From the NCBI RefSeq assembly GCF_039414295.1, contig NZ_JBCITM010000014.1:32463-96462 (forward strand): a stretch of DNA of 64,000 nucleotides, written 5' to 3'. The position numbers were made by a program, and so were the translations under genes. The notes under the pieces were generated by a model. That model worked only from the letters and a program-made list of their open reading frames with translations. It searched no databases and was not told where the DNA came from. Each line of letters starts with the position of its first letter. The first letter of the stretch is position 1. Positions 35,806 through 45,215 of the stretch are shown piece by piece. Source of the DNA: Anoxynatronum sibiricum. GTDB lineage: Bacteria; Bacillota; Clostridia; Peptostreptococcales; Tindalliaceae.

Positions 35806-36768
35806 ATGGGCAAGAAAAAGCAGAAAAATGGCACTCAAAAAAACAGCAATGGGCAGAAACTTCAGGAGAAAGCAGCTGTCAACAATCAATCTGTCACAAC
35901 TGGCGAAATGACAGAGAAGCTGCCAAAAGATAAAAACTATAAAGTTACCACCCTCGATGGCCAACAGGTGAAAAAAATCAAAAATAAGTTCTATGAAAAA
36001 GAACTGGGACGCCTGCAGATTGAGTTGGTAAAGCTCCAGGAATGGGTGAAACAGGAGGGTCTGAAAGTGGTGGTGATTTTTGAAGGTCGTGACGCCGCCG
36101 GCAAAGGCGGTGTCATCAAGCGAATCACCGAAAGCCTGAACCCCCGCATCTGCCGGGTGGAAGCCCTGGGCACCCCTACAGAGAAGGAAAAAACCCAGTG
36201 GTATTTCCAGCGCTATGTGAACCGGCTCCCCGCCGCCGGTGAAATCGTCCTCTTTGACAGAAGCTGGTACAACCGGGCAGGTGTGGAACGGGTCATGGGA
36301 TTTTGCACCGATGAGGAATACCGGGAGTTTCTCCGTTCCTGCCCCGAATTTGAACGCATGCTCATCCGTTCCGGTATGATTATTATCAAATACTGGTTCT
36401 CCGTCTCTGACGAAGAGCAGGAGCGCCGTTTCCACGACCGAATCAAAGATCCCACCAAACGCTGGAAGCTGAGTCCCATGGACCTGGAATCCCGAAAGCG
36501 CTGGGTGGAGTACTCCCGGGCCAAAGACGAAATGTTTGCTCACACTGACACCAAGCAGGCTCCCTGGTACGTGGTGGATGCAGACATTAAAAAACATGCC
36601 CGCCTCAACTGCATCACCCATCTGCTGCAGCAGATTCCCTACGAAGACCTGACTCCCCAGCTCATCGAACTTCCCCCCCGGCAGGATGAACAGGCCTACG
36701 AACGCCCGCCCATCACCGAGCAGACCTTCGTGCCCCATTATTACGGCGGGCCGGTGGAAAACGAGTAA
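35806..36768 (+). CDS. ppk2: Polyphosphate kinase 2
   Basis: 320 residues of PPK2 family. Walker A is GRDAAGKG (94-101), the lid/Walker B region is FDRSWYNRAGVERVMGF, and the conserved KYWFSVSDEEQERRF, DPTKRWKLSPMD and WVEYSRAKDEMF blocks are present. It transfers phosphate between polyphosphate and nucleotides, usually making NTP or NDP from polyphosphate. A ~45-residue lysine- and glutamine-rich N-terminal extension (before KNYKVTTLDG) is longer than in many homologues. AAGGAG lies upstream with normal spacing. Confidence 0.93.
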   Translation: MGKKKQKNGTQKNSNGQKLQEKAAVNNQSVTTGEMTEKLPKDKNYKVTTLDGQQVKKIKNKFYEKELGRLQIELVKLQEWVKQEGLKVVVIFEGRDAAGKGGVIKRITESLNPRICRVEALGTPTEKEKTQWYFQRYVNRLPAAGEIVLFDRSWYNRAGVERVMGFCTDEEYREFLRSCPEFERMLIRSGMIIIKYWFSVSDEEQERRFHDRIKDPTKRWKLSPMDLESRKRWVEYSRAKDEMFAHTDTKQAPWYVVDADIKKHARLNCITHLLQQIPYEDLTPQLIELPPRQDEQAYERPPITEQTFVPHYYGGPVENE

Positions 36769-36861
36769 CCCCTTTTCGACGGCGGCACCAAGTGTTACAA
36801 TGGTGGAAAACGGCCACTGAACCACTGGCGTCGGCTGACAGGGAAACGGGGAGTGAAGAAA

Positions 36862-36999
36862 ATGATCATCATTGGAACGTTGCTGGGCCTGCCATATAAA
36901 ACCATGGGGATTATAGGCGGGCTCTTTTTGTTGTCTGCCGCAGCGCCCACACTGATGGCGCTGATTCTTGCCCATCGGGAGGATCACAAAGATGAATAA
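36862..36999 (+). CDS. Symporter small accessory protein
   Basis: A 45-residue reading frame too short for most gene finders: one membrane helix (MGIIGGLFLLSAAAPTLMALIL) ending in a charged tail (AHREDHKDE). GGGGAGTG sits about 7 bases before ATG 36862. It overlaps the symporter start by 8 bases (ATGAATAA), so the two are translationally coupled. Small membrane partners of this kind are known directly upstream of many Na+/solute symporters in Clostridia. Role inferred as subunit or stabiliser of the transporter. Confidence 0.75.
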   Translation: MIIIGTLLGLPYKTMGIIGGLFLLSAAAPTLMALILAHREDHKDE

Positions 37000-38452
37000 A
37001 TCCCTGATCTATCTCCTGTATTTCACCCTCTACACCATTGTGCTCCTCTTTTTTGGAAAAGGCGGGTTCAAGAAAACCAAGAATGCCCGGGATTTTTATG
37101 TGGCCGTCAACAGCCTGGGGCTGGCGGTGAGCATTGCCACCTTCACGGCCACCTGGTTCAGTGCAGCTTCCATGCAAGGGCTGTCGGGTTCATTGTACGC
37201 CTATGGCTATAACACTGTTTTATACGCAGTGGTGCCCTGGTTTCTGGGAGCCACTCTCCTGGTACTGCTGGCCAGCCGTCTGAAATCCCATGATATCATC
37301 ACCCTGCCGGAATACTTTCACCTCCGGTATCAAAGCCGAAGCTTGCAGGCCGCCGGGGGGCTGGTCATTGTCATGACCTACATCCTCTACATCATCATCC
37401 AAATCCGGGGGTTTGGCATCGTGGTCTCCGAGTTTCTGGATATCAACTATACCTTTGCCATCATTCTGGTGTATATGTTTGTCATGTACACCACCTTTGG
37501 CGGTCTCTTTTCCGTTGCCCGCACCGACAGCCTGAATATTTTCCTCATCATCGCCGGCACCCTGCTGGCAGCAGGACTGGTGCTCCGGGATGTGGGGGGC
37601 GTCACAGCCATGCACCAACAGGCGGCGCTCATCAGCACCCGGCCCTTCCCGGCCTCTCCCATGGCAACGGCACCGGGAGCCCTGCTGGATCCTTTTGCCA
37701 AGGGAGCCTACCCGCCTCTGTTGACCTTCACCTCCTTTTTTGGATGGGGCCTGGGGCTGGCAGCCAATCCCCAGTATGCCATGCGCATCACTTCCGCTAA
37801 AGACACCCGCACTGCCATTCGCATGATCTGCCTGTCGGTGGTGCTGCTGGCGGCCATGTACCTGTGCATGTTCATTATTGGCATTGGCAGCCGGGTGCTG
37901 CAGCCTGCCATCGAAACCATTCATTCTGCCGACGAAGTGCTTCCCTATGTCATCAATAACGTGATTTATTCACGCTTCAGCGGGGTGATTCTGGTGAGCA
38001 TCATGGCCGCCGCCATTTCAACGGCCAATTCCCAACTGCTGGTGGCTGCCAGCGGTTTCAGCTATGACATCTACCGCAACCTGGTGAACCCCCGGGTGTC
38101 CGACGAAAGAATGCTGCTGATGAACCGGGCTTTTATTTTTGTAGCGGGCACCATCTCGCTGATTCTTTCCATGAACCCGCCAGACAGCCTGTTGATCTAT
38201 GGCGGTTACATCTGGGGATTCTTTTCCGTGACCTTTTTGCTGCCTCTCTATGGCGGCTTATTCTGGAAAAAGGCCTGCAGGGAAGGAGCAATGGCTTCCT
38301 TCGCCGGCGGATTGCTGGTGATGGTGATGTGCATGTTTCTGGGAACAGAAGCCCGCTTTCAGCTTCACCCGGCCTTTCCCGGATTCCTGGTTTCCTGCGC
38401 CATTTTCTTCCCTGTCTGCCTCAAATACCAGCGGCCTCATTCTGCCGAATGA
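36992..38452 (+). CDS. Sodium:solute symporter family (SSS) protein
   Basis: 486 residues with about 13 membrane helices. SSS landmarks: TATWFSAASMQGLSGSLYAYG, the family signature region FFGWGLGLAANPQYAMRITSAKDTR, and SIMAAAISTANSQLLVAASGFSYDIYRN with the Na+-site serines. Close relatives include PutP- and PanF-type carriers; the substrate is unknown. Translated together with the 45-residue accessory protein and followed 24 bases later by a histidine kinase, a layout suggesting that kinase and carrier deal with the same solute. ATG 36992 has GGAGG at the correct distance inside the upstream gene. Confidence 0.9.
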   Translation: MNKSLIYLLYFTLYTIVLLFFGKGGFKKTKNARDFYVAVNSLGLAVSIATFTATWFSAASMQGLSGSLYAYGYNTVLYAVVPWFLGATLLVLLASRLKSHDIITLPEYFHLRYQSRSLQAAGGLVIVMTYILYIIIQIRGFGIVVSEFLDINYTFAIILVYMFVMYTTFGGLFSVARTDSLNIFLIIAGTLLAAGLVLRDVGGVTAMHQQAALISTRPFPASPMATAPGALLDPFAKGAYPPLLTFTSFFGWGLGLAANPQYAMRITSAKDTRTAIRMICLSVVLLAAMYLCMFIIGIGSRVLQPAIETIHSADEVLPYVINNVIYSRFSGVILVSIMAAAISTANSQLLVAASGFSYDIYRNLVNPRVSDERMLLMNRAFIFVAGTISLILSMNPPDSLLIYGGYIWGFFSVTFLLPLYGGLFWKKACREGAMASFAGGLLVMVMCMFLGTEARFQLHPAFPGFLVSCAIFFPVCLKYQRPHSAE

Positions 38453-38476
38453 GTTACCGTACCGGAGGAAAACACA

Positions 38477-40396
38477 GTGCTTAAACTGCGATTCGATATC
38501 GAAAACAAAATACTGGTGCCCTTTGTGCTGCTGCTGATTCTTTCCATCGTCACCCTGGGGGCGGTTTCTTACTGGAACGGATACCAGATGCTGCTGGAAA
38601 ATGAGAAGCAGAACCTGATCAGGCATCTGGAAAACATGGAGGTGTACCTGGAAGGGCTCAGCCAGCAGGTGGCCGCAGGCAGTATGGACATGGAAACAGC
38701 CCGGCAGACTGCCGTCAAATACTTTCAGGAGATAGACCGGAATAATGGGTTCATCATGACGGGAGGCGACACCCTGCTGGTGAATCACTACCGACCTGAA
38801 GAAACCTGGGGAGAAGCCCTGGCGGCTTACGGCGCAAACCCCACCGTCAACAGCCTGCAGCTGGGAAGGGATATTTTTGTGTTTCAGCGGTACGAGCCCT
38901 GGGGGTGGGTGCTGGGGTACGGGATGAACCGCCAGATGTTCACCCAGGAAGTGCTGGAAACCCAGAAATATATGATTCTGCTGGCCATCGTCTCCCTGGT
39001 GGTCTCCATGCAGGCCGCCATCATCATTGCCTATCACATTTCCAGGCCCATCAAACAATTGGCAGAGGTGTTCGGCCGCATCGGGCAGGGGAATCTGAAC
39101 GAAACCGTTGCCCTGAACCGGCATGATGAAATTGGTCAGCTGGCAGACGCCTTCAACGAAATGATGGCAAAACTGAAAATGAACACGGGAAAACTGCTGG
39201 AAATGACCCGGCTCAATGAAGATATCCTGCGCAATATCACCACGGGCATTCTCACCACAGATCACCAGGGCCAGCTGGTGTCGGTGAATCCGGCGGCCCG
39301 GGAGATGCTGGATCACTCTCAAAACAAGACAGGAGACGGGCAGCTGGAAAGTATCTTAAAAGCCTGGATTCAAACAACCTTAACCACCGGCGAAGGGCAG
39401 AACGAGGTCTGTGTCATTGGTGAAGAGGAACGGGACGCCGTGCGCTATCTTGATGTGATGACATCCCTTTTGCGTAATGAGGCAGCGGAAACGGTAGGCG
39501 TCATATGCAGTTTTCGGGATATTACCGAGCGAAAACGCATTGAAAACAATATGGAAACCCTGGATAGGCTCACCTCCATGGGGCAGATGGCCGCGGGCAT
39601 GGCCCACGAAATTCGCAACCCCCTGGCAGGGATGAAAACCAGCCTTCAAGTATTGCAAAGAAGAGTGATCCAAGGACCGGCAGATCCCAATGACCGTCTC
39701 TTTCAAAACACCCTCTACGAAATTGACCGCATCAACCAGCTGATCACAGAACTCCTTCATTTTGCCCGGCCCCGGCGGCCCGTTTACGAACCGGTGGCAC
39801 TGGAAAAGGTACTGCACCGGTCTCTGGAGCTGACCAGAAAAGCGCTGGAAGAGAAACAGATTCGGGTGACCCTTCAGCAGCAAGCGGACAGCACCCGGGT
39901 CTTTGTGGACCAGGGGCAGCTGGAACAGGTGTTTCTCAACCTGATTCACAACGCTCTCAAAGCCATGCCCCGGGAAGGTTCTCTCCACCTGACCATAGGA
40001 GAGGAACGAAACAGGCTGCCTGCCGAAGACGTTACCGCCATCTGGGTGGAAGTTCAGGACGATGGCAGTGGCATTGACCCGGAGCACCTGGAAAAAGTGT
40101 TTGATCCATTTTTTACCACCGACCCCCAGGGAGTGGGCCTGGGTTTGTCGGTGGTTCATGAACTGGTGAAAGAAAACCGGGGAAAAATCACCGTCACCAG
40201 CCGCCACCATGCAGGCACCACCTTTCGGGTGAGCTTTCCGGCGTATCCGTCGGAGCCACCGGAACCACCTGGCATGAATGAGGTACCCCTTAGGCCTGAT
40301 AATTCTGAAGTCACTGGTATCGCTAAGGTTTCTGAGGTCGGTGATGGATATGGCAAAGCAAGTAACATGTTGGTGGAAGGAGTGAGAAAGCCGTGA
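38477..40396 (+). CDS. Membrane sensor histidine kinase (NtrB-like)
   Basis: 639 residues, GTG start 8 bases after GGAGG. Helix 1 (VPFVLLLILSIVTLGAV, about 13-31), an extracytoplasmic sensor of ~135 residues, helix 2 (YMILLAIVSLVVSMQAAIIIA, ~168-190), HAMP (SRPIKQLAEVFGRIGQGNL), PAS (~250-350) and HisKA with H377 in MAHEIRNPLAGM, then HATPase (FLNLIHNALKAM; DDGSGID; GVGLGLSVV). The stop overlaps the start of the NtrC-type regulator (GTGA), its obvious partner. The extracytoplasmic domain probably senses the solute carried by the adjacent symporter. Confidence 0.9.
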   Translation: MLKLRFDIENKILVPFVLLLILSIVTLGAVSYWNGYQMLLENEKQNLIRHLENMEVYLEGLSQQVAAGSMDMETARQTAVKYFQEIDRNNGFIMTGGDTLLVNHYRPEETWGEALAAYGANPTVNSLQLGRDIFVFQRYEPWGWVLGYGMNRQMFTQEVLETQKYMILLAIVSLVVSMQAAIIIAYHISRPIKQLAEVFGRIGQGNLNETVALNRHDEIGQLADAFNEMMAKLKMNTGKLLEMTRLNEDILRNITTGILTTDHQGQLVSVNPAAREMLDHSQNKTGDGQLESILKAWIQTTLTTGEGQNEVCVIGEEERDAVRYLDVMTSLLRNEAAETVGVICSFRDITERKRIENNMETLDRLTSMGQMAAGMAHEIRNPLAGMKTSLQVLQRRVIQGPADPNDRLFQNTLYEIDRINQLITELLHFARPRRPVYEPVALEKVLHRSLELTRKALEEKQIRVTLQQQADSTRVFVDQGQLEQVFLNLIHNALKAMPREGSLHLTIGEERNRLPAEDVTAIWVEVQDDGSGIDPEHLEKVFDPFFTTDPQGVGLGLSVVHELVKENRGKITVTSRHHAGTTFRVSFPAYPSEPPEPPGMNEVPLRPDNSEVTGIAKVSEVGDGYGKASNMLVEGVRKP

Positions 40397-41772
40397 GCCT
40401 GCGCATTCTTGTGATCGACGATGAAGAAACCATCCGCCTTTCTCTGCAGGAAGGGCTGATGGATATGGGCTTTGAAACAGCCTCGGCCGATAACGGCCAC
40501 ACTGGTCTTGAAGTCCTTGGCACCTTCAAGCCCCATATTGTGCTGCTGGACATGCGGTTGCCGGACACCAACGGTCTTGACCTGATCCGGCATATCAAGG
40601 AAATGGACAGCGACATCGAAGTGGTGATGATGACCGCCTACGGAGACATCAAAACAGCGGTGTCAGCCATCAAAAACGGTGCCTTTGACTACCTGCACAA
40701 ACCCTTCGAGCTGGATGAAGTGCAAGTCATTTTAGGCCGCATTGGGGAAAGCCTGAAGCTTCGAAAGCGTCTCTACCTGCTGGAACAGCAGAAAAAGAAT
40801 GCCGACAGTCAAAAAATGCTGGGCAACCATGAAAGCATGCAGGCGGTTTTTGAAAAAATCCGCATCCTGGCAGAAAATGATTCGGTGACCGTGTTGATTC
40901 GGGGAGAAACGGGAACGGGGAAAGAACTGGTGGCAGCGGCTATCCATGAAGGCAGCCGACGGCGGGAAGCGCCCCTGGTGAGCATCAACTGCGGGGCCAT
41001 TTCGCCGATGCTCATTGAAAGCGAGCTTTTTGGCCATGAAAAAAATGCCTTCACCGGCGCTTCTGCCAGAAAAAAAGGCCTGCTGGAAGTCGCCGACGGC
41101 GGTACCGTCTTCCTTGACGAAGTGGGCGAACTGCACCTGGATACCCAGGCCAAGTTGTTGCGGGTGCTGGAAGAAAGAAAGTTCAAGCGGGTTGGCGGCT
41201 TGACAGACATCCAGGTGGACATTCGCATCATGGCAGCCACCAACAAAAACCTGGAGGAAGCCATCCGTAAACGTGAATTTCGGGAAGACCTCTTCTACCG
41301 GCTGAATGTGGTGCCGGTGGAACTGCCGCCTTTGCGCCAGCGAGGAGAAGACGTGCTGCACATTGCCGCATTCTTCCTGAGTCTGTTCAACCGGAAATTT
41401 GGGCGGCGTATCGACGGGTTTACGCCGGTGGCCCGCCAGCTGATGCTGGACTATACCTGGCCGGGAAATATCAGAGAACTGAAAAACGTGATGGAGCGCA
41501 TGGTGATTCTTCACCAGGGAAGGGAGATCGATGTGGCCGATCTGCCCCGGGAAATCAACAGCAGCGGCCAGGGGGCGACTGCATCTCAAGGGGGAGAAGG
41601 TCTGGTGATTCCCCCCGCCTTTTCACTGGAAGAGCATCTGGGTGAGCAGGAGCGACGCTTTCTGGCAAAAGCACTGGAAATAAGCGGACAAAATCATTCA
41701 AAGGCAGCAGATACTCTGGGAATCAGCCGGTTTTCCCTGAAAAGAAAAATGGATAAGCACGGTATTTCCTGA
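40393..41772 (+). CDS. NtrC-family sigma-54-dependent response regulator
   Basis: 459 residues. Receiver with D53 (LLDMRLPD), an AAA+ domain with Walker A GETGTGKE (171-178), the sigma-54 contact loop reading NAFTGA (218-223; the usual first Gly is Asn), Walker B VFLDEVGEL and the arginine-finger block FREDLFYRLNVVPVELPPLR. A Fis-type helix-turn-helix closes the protein (NHSKAADTLGISRFSLKRKMDKHGI). Activates RNA polymerase-sigma-54 when phosphorylated by the coupled kinase. A consensus sigma-54 promoter 258 bases downstream, before pxpA, is the likely target. Confidence 0.94.
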   Translation: MSLRILVIDDEETIRLSLQEGLMDMGFETASADNGHTGLEVLGTFKPHIVLLDMRLPDTNGLDLIRHIKEMDSDIEVVMMTAYGDIKTAVSAIKNGAFDYLHKPFELDEVQVILGRIGESLKLRKRLYLLEQQKKNADSQKMLGNHESMQAVFEKIRILAENDSVTVLIRGETGTGKELVAAAIHEGSRRREAPLVSINCGAISPMLIESELFGHEKNAFTGASARKKGLLEVADGGTVFLDEVGELHLDTQAKLLRVLEERKFKRVGGLTDIQVDIRIMAATNKNLEEAIRKREFREDLFYRLNVVPVELPPLRQRGEDVLHIAAFFLSLFNRKFGRRIDGFTPVARQLMLDYTWPGNIRELKNVMERMVILHQGREIDVADLPREINSSGQGATASQGGEGLVIPPAFSLEEHLGEQERRFLAKALEISGQNHSKAADTLGISRFSLKRKMDKHGIS

Positions 41773-41810
41773 CAAAAGAGGGTAACACCTCAGCAAGAAA
41801 ACAGCGGGCG

Positions 41811-41943
41811 GCGAGCGAAACCGCTCTGAGGTTGAAGACAAAGGGATTTGGCCAGGACAGCTGATTCAAAGGCTGCCCTTCACCAGATCCCTTGTCTTCA
41901 TCGTAGGTTGTCTACAGTCTGCGAGCGGTGAGCGAAACCGCTC
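41811..41943 (+). repeat. Palindromic element within duplicated terminator (copy B)
   Basis: A 14-bp direct repeat GAGCGAAACCGCTC (41813-41826 and 41930-41943, the second within a hairpin followed by TTTTTTT) brackets 41831-41921. The latter is an imperfect inverted repeat: GTTGAAGACAAAGGGATTTGG pairs with CCAGATCCCTTGTCTTCATC. It ends in TTGTCTACAGTCTG, exactly as copy A at 16 kb. The last hairpin with its T-run (41921-41950) probably terminates transcription from the NtrC-type gene. Confidence 0.75.
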
Positions 41944-42029
41944 TTTTTTTGTGTGCGAAACCGCTCATCTTGAAGGAAGTTTTGCACAGAAAATCGCTGA
42001 AAAGATTGAAAAATGAAGCATGAAAAATT

Positions 42030-42045
42030 TGGCACTCATTTTGCA
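42030..42045 (+). promoter_or_regulatory. Sigma-54 promoter of the pxp operon
   Basis: TGGCAC-N5-TTGCA with 10 bases between the -24 GG (42031-42032) and -12 GC (42043-42044), an essentially perfect sigma-54 promoter. The start point would be near 42056, ahead of pxpA ATG 42128. Upstream, TGTGCGAAA (about 41952) and TTTTGCACA (about 41980) form inverted half-sites that could be the activator's binding site. Confidence 0.85.
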
Positions 42046-42127
42046 ATAATCAGAAAGCACGGCGCAGGAGAGGTGCAGACAAAAAAAGGGCTGATGAAGA
42101 CAAATGAATGAAAATGGAGGTGTTTTG

Positions 42128-42907
42128 ATGAAGCAGGTTGATTTAAACAGTGACATTGGTGAAAGCTTTGGTGCCTACAAGCTGGGAATGGATGAGGAAG
42201 TGCTGAAATATGTGTCCTCAGCCAACATTGCCTGTGGCTGGCATGCGGGAGATCCCATGGTCATGGCGGAAACGGTGAAAACGGCAGTGTCTCTGGGAGT
42301 GGAGATGGGGGCACATCCCGGATTTCCCGATCTCATGGGATTTGGCCGACGAAACCTGCAGGTATCACCGGCAGAGGCCCAGGCCTATGTCATTTACCAG
42401 ATCGGTGCCCTGGCGGCCTTTGCAGCCGTACAGGGAACCAGACTGCAGCATGTGAAAGCCCATGGTGCCCTTTACAACATGGCAGCCAAAGACCCCCTGC
42501 TGGCCGATGCCATTGCCGCCGCAGTGGAAGCCGTCGATCCGGAGCTGATTTTGGTGGGGCTGGCCCACAGTGAACTGACGAAAGCCGGCGAAAAACGGGG
42601 CCTGAAGGTGGCTCACGAAGTCTTTGCCGACCGGGCGTACAACATCGATGGTACCCTGGTGGCCCGCACACACCCCGATGCCATGATCCACGATGCATCA
42701 CTGGCGGTGGAAAGAGTGGTGCAGATGGTGACGGCGGGAACCGTTAAAGCCGTTGACGGCTCTACCATTGACCTGACAGCCCACACCATTTGTGTTCACG
42801 GAGACAGTCCTCAGGCTCTCCAGTTTGTGGCCACTATCCGGGAGGCTTTGCAGCAGGCATCCATTGCCATCACAACCCTGGCAAAGCTGTTGGTATCATC
42901 CACATAA
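42128..42907 (+). CDS. pxpA: 5-oxoprolinase subunit A (LamB/YcsF family)
   Basis: 259 residues: the YcsF signature [39 protein letters not shown] at the N-terminus, [25 protein letters not shown] and the late [10 protein letters not shown]. With PxpB and PxpC it forms the ATP-dependent 5-oxoprolinase that opens 5-oxo-L-proline (pyroglutamate) to glutamate. TGGAGG at 42115-42120 gives 7-base spacing to ATG 42128. First gene behind the sigma-54 promoter; a hairpin follows before the next gene. Confidence 0.95.
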   Translation: MKQVDLNSDIGESFGAYKLGMDEEVLKYVSSANIACGWHAGDPMVMAETVKTAVSLGVEMGAHPGFPDLMGFGRRNLQVSPAEAQAYVIYQIGALAAFAAVQGTRLQHVKAHGALYNMAAKDPLLADAIAAAVEAVDPELILVGLAHSELTKAGEKRGLKVAHEVFADRAYNIDGTLVARTHPDAMIHDASLAVERVVQMVTAGTVKAVDGSTIDLTAHTICVHGDSPQALQFVATIREALQQASIAITTLAKLLVSST

Positions 42908-42940
42908 TTTTTTAAGAACCACCGCATCACCAATTTAATG

Positions 42941-42975
42941 GAAAAGAGGATGCTGGTAAAAAGCATCTCCTTTTC
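42941..42975 (+). other. Hairpin between pxpA and the NRAMP-like gene
   Basis: GAAAAGAGGATGCT pairs with AGCATCTCCTTTTC across a 7-base loop (two mismatches). The T-run is part of the stem, so it may attenuate or protect the mRNA rather than terminate it. Confidence 0.45.
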
Positions 42976-42993
42976 AACGAAAGGGGAACAAGA

Positions 42994-44193
42994 ATGAACA
43001 CAGATCTGAAAAAACAAAATGCAACCGTGCTGCTGGGGGCCGCCTTTATCATGGCAACCTCCGCCATCGGACCCGGGTTCTTAACCCAGTCTGCCCGATT
43101 TACAGAAGACTACGGTGCCAGCTTTGCCTTTGTCATCCTGGTCTCCATTTTGCTGAACCTGGTGGTACAGGTGAACATCTGGCGCATCATCGGTGTTTCC
43201 GGCCTGCGGGGCCAGGACATTGCCAACAAAATTCTACCTGGCCTGGGATACTTTGTGGCCGCACTGGTGGCCCTGGGCGGGCTGGCCTTCAACATCGGAA
43301 ACATCGGAGGAGCAGCCCTTGGGCTAAATGTACTGACAGGCCTTGATGTGAAGTTCGGCGGTCTCATTGCCGGTATTGCCGGTATTTTGATCTTCCTCAA
43401 TAAAGATGCAGGTCCCATCATCGACCGATTCACCAAAATTCTGGGAGGGCTCATGATTGCCCTGGTGGCCTATGTGGCTTTCACCAGCGGACCACCGGTG
43501 GGAGAAGCCCTGGTGCGCAGCGTGGCCCCTGAAAATCCGGGCATGCTGGTATTTCCCATCATCACCCTGCTGGGCGGCACCGTGGGAGGGTACATCACCT
43601 TTGCCGGGGCCCATCGACTCATTGATGCCGGGATCTCCGGCGAAGAAAACCTGGGGCAAATCACCCGCAGTGCCATGATGGGGATTGGCGTGGCCTCTGT
43701 CATGCGCGTGCTCTTCTTTCTGGCCATCCTGGGCGTGGTGGTGAAAGGGCTGGCCCTTGATCCTTCCAATCCGGCTGCCTCCGCTTTTCTTCACGGAGCC
43801 GGTAACGTGGGGTACAAGTTTTTCGGCGTCGTACTCTGTGCCGCCGGGCTCACCTCCGTCATTGGAGCTGCCTACACCTCTGTTTCATTCCTGAAAACGC
43901 TAAACAGCACCATTGCCAAATATGAGAAATGGGTGATCATCGGCTTCATTGCCTTCTCCACCTTTGTCATGAGCTTTGTGGGCAGCCCCGCCAAGCTGCT
44001 GGTGCTGGCCGGTTCCCTCAACGGCCTGATTCTGCCGGTGACACTGGGAACCATGCTGCTGGCCTCCAGAAGAAAAGACATCATTGGCGATTACCATCAT
44101 CCCACCTGGCTCATCGGCCTGGGCATTGTGACGGTTTTTCTCACCGCATACACCGGTGTCATGTCACTGCAGAACATTGCCAAGTTATTCTAA
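42994..44193 (+). CDS. NRAMP-like transporter (YcsG type)
   Basis: 399 residues, about 11 membrane helices, related to NRAMP carriers: SAIGPGFLTQSA at helix 1 resembles the DPGN region but lacks the Asp-Pro-Gly-Asn metal motif, and AGAHRLIDAG near helix 6 lacks the Met-Pro-His metal motif. A NRAMP-like gene is a standard member of B. subtilis-type ycsF-ycsG-ycsI-kip clusters. With the metal residues missing, transport of an organic ligand such as 5-oxoproline is more likely than metal uptake; this is inference. GGGG upstream provides a weak ribosome binding site. Confidence 0.8.
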   Translation: MNTDLKKQNATVLLGAAFIMATSAIGPGFLTQSARFTEDYGASFAFVILVSILLNLVVQVNIWRIIGVSGLRGQDIANKILPGLGYFVAALVALGGLAFNIGNIGGAALGLNVLTGLDVKFGGLIAGIAGILIFLNKDAGPIIDRFTKILGGLMIALVAYVAFTSGPPVGEALVRSVAPENPGMLVFPIITLLGGTVGGYITFAGAHRLIDAGISGEENLGQITRSAMMGIGVASVMRVLFFLAILGVVVKGLALDPSNPAASAFLHGAGNVGYKFFGVVLCAAGLTSVIGAAYTSVSFLKTLNSTIAKYEKWVIIGFIAFSTFVMSFVGSPAKLLVLAGSLNGLILPVTLGTMLLASRRKDIIGDYHHPTWLIGLGIVTVFLTAYTGVMSLQNIAKLF

Positions 44194-44240
44194 TGGTTTT
44201 CAGCCTTCTCTCAAAAACCATTTGTGCCAACGGATTTTCT

Positions 44241-44269
44241 TTGTTCCCCTAAGCCCGGTAGGCTATAAT
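44241..44269 (+). promoter_or_regulatory. Internal sigma-A promoter before the YcsI-like gene
   Basis: TTGTTC (44241-44246), 17-bp spacer, perfect TATAAT (44264-44269). It may give basal expression of the distal pxp genes independently of sigma-54. Confidence 0.6.
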
Positions 44270-44322
44270 GAAAGCAGGACCCCCCGGGTGAACCATACCG
44301 TATCCAAAAGGAGGCATGAACC

Positions 44323-45105
44323 ATGAAGTTGAAAAGTGTTCCGGAAATTTGGGCCGCCATCCGGCAGGGTGAGTGGCGCAAACCCACCTCAGGCCTTGCC
44401 CCTGGTTACACACAGGCCAATGTGGTGATTTTGCCGAAAAAGGAAGCCTTTGACTTTCTGCTGTACTGTTACCGCAACGAAAAACCCTGTCCCATCATCG
44501 ATGTCACCGACCCGGGTCAGCCGTCGCCCCCTGTGGCAGGTCCCGATGCCGACATTCGTTATCATGTGCCCCGCTACCGGGTGTACCGCCACGGTGAGCT
44601 GGAAAAAGAGGTGGATGACATCGCTGAGCTCTACACCGACGACATGGTCACCTTCCTCATCGGCTGCAGTTTCACCTTTGAAGAGGCCCTCATTCAGGCG
44701 GGTATTCCCGTGCGCCACATTGAAGAAAATCGAAATGTGCCCATGTACATCACCAACATTCAGACAAAATCCGCCGGTATTTTTTCCGGCCCCATGGTGG
44801 TGAGCATGCGCCCCATGCCCGAAGCCATGGCACAACAAGCAGCTGATATTACCGCGCCCTTCCGAAAAGCCCACGGCGGCCCGGTGCATATCGGCGATCC
44901 TGCTGCCATTGGTATTAAAGACATTCATCGGGTGGACTTTGGTGATCCGCCGGTGATTAGGGAAGGGGAAGTGCCTGTTTTCTGGGCCTGCGGCGTCACC
45001 CCTCAAATGGCACTGAAAAGTGCCAAGCCACCCCTGGTGATCACCCACTCCCCCGGCTACATGTTCATTACCACCATTACCGAAGAAGAGCTGCGCCGCC
45101 AGTAG
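44323..45105 (+). CDS. Putative hydro-lyase, DUF1445 (YcsI family)
   Basis: 260 residues with the conserved DUF1445 blocks: [53 protein letters not shown], and the C-terminal [12 protein letters not shown] and [13 protein letters not shown]. The family is annotated as D-glutamate cyclase/hydro-lyase-like; the mammalian-type D-glutamate cyclase converts D-glutamate to 5-oxo-D-proline, which fits a place between 5-oxoprolinase genes. The exact bacterial reaction is not settled. AGGAGG lies 7 bases before the ATG. Confidence 0.88.
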   Translation: MKLKSVPEIWAAIRQGEWRKPTSGLAPGYTQANVVILPKKEAFDFLLYCYRNEKPCPIIDVTDPGQPSPPVAGPDADIRYHVPRYRVYRHGELEKEVDDIAELYTDDMVTFLIGCSFTFEEALIQAGIPVRHIEENRNVPMYITNIQTKSAGIFSGPMVVSMRPMPEAMAQQAADITAPFRKAHGGPVHIGDPAAIGIKDIHRVDFGDPPVIREGEVPVFWACGVTPQMALKSAKPPLVITHSPGYMFITTITEEELRRQ

Positions 45106-45215
45106 TGCTGCCGGATTGACACAATGCTGCCGCATCAGCGGAAAACCTGCCGGTCTGGCAAGTTACCGGTGAAGATGAAACTGTCGGCATACCCAGAATG
45201 AGGGAGGCATCCGCC

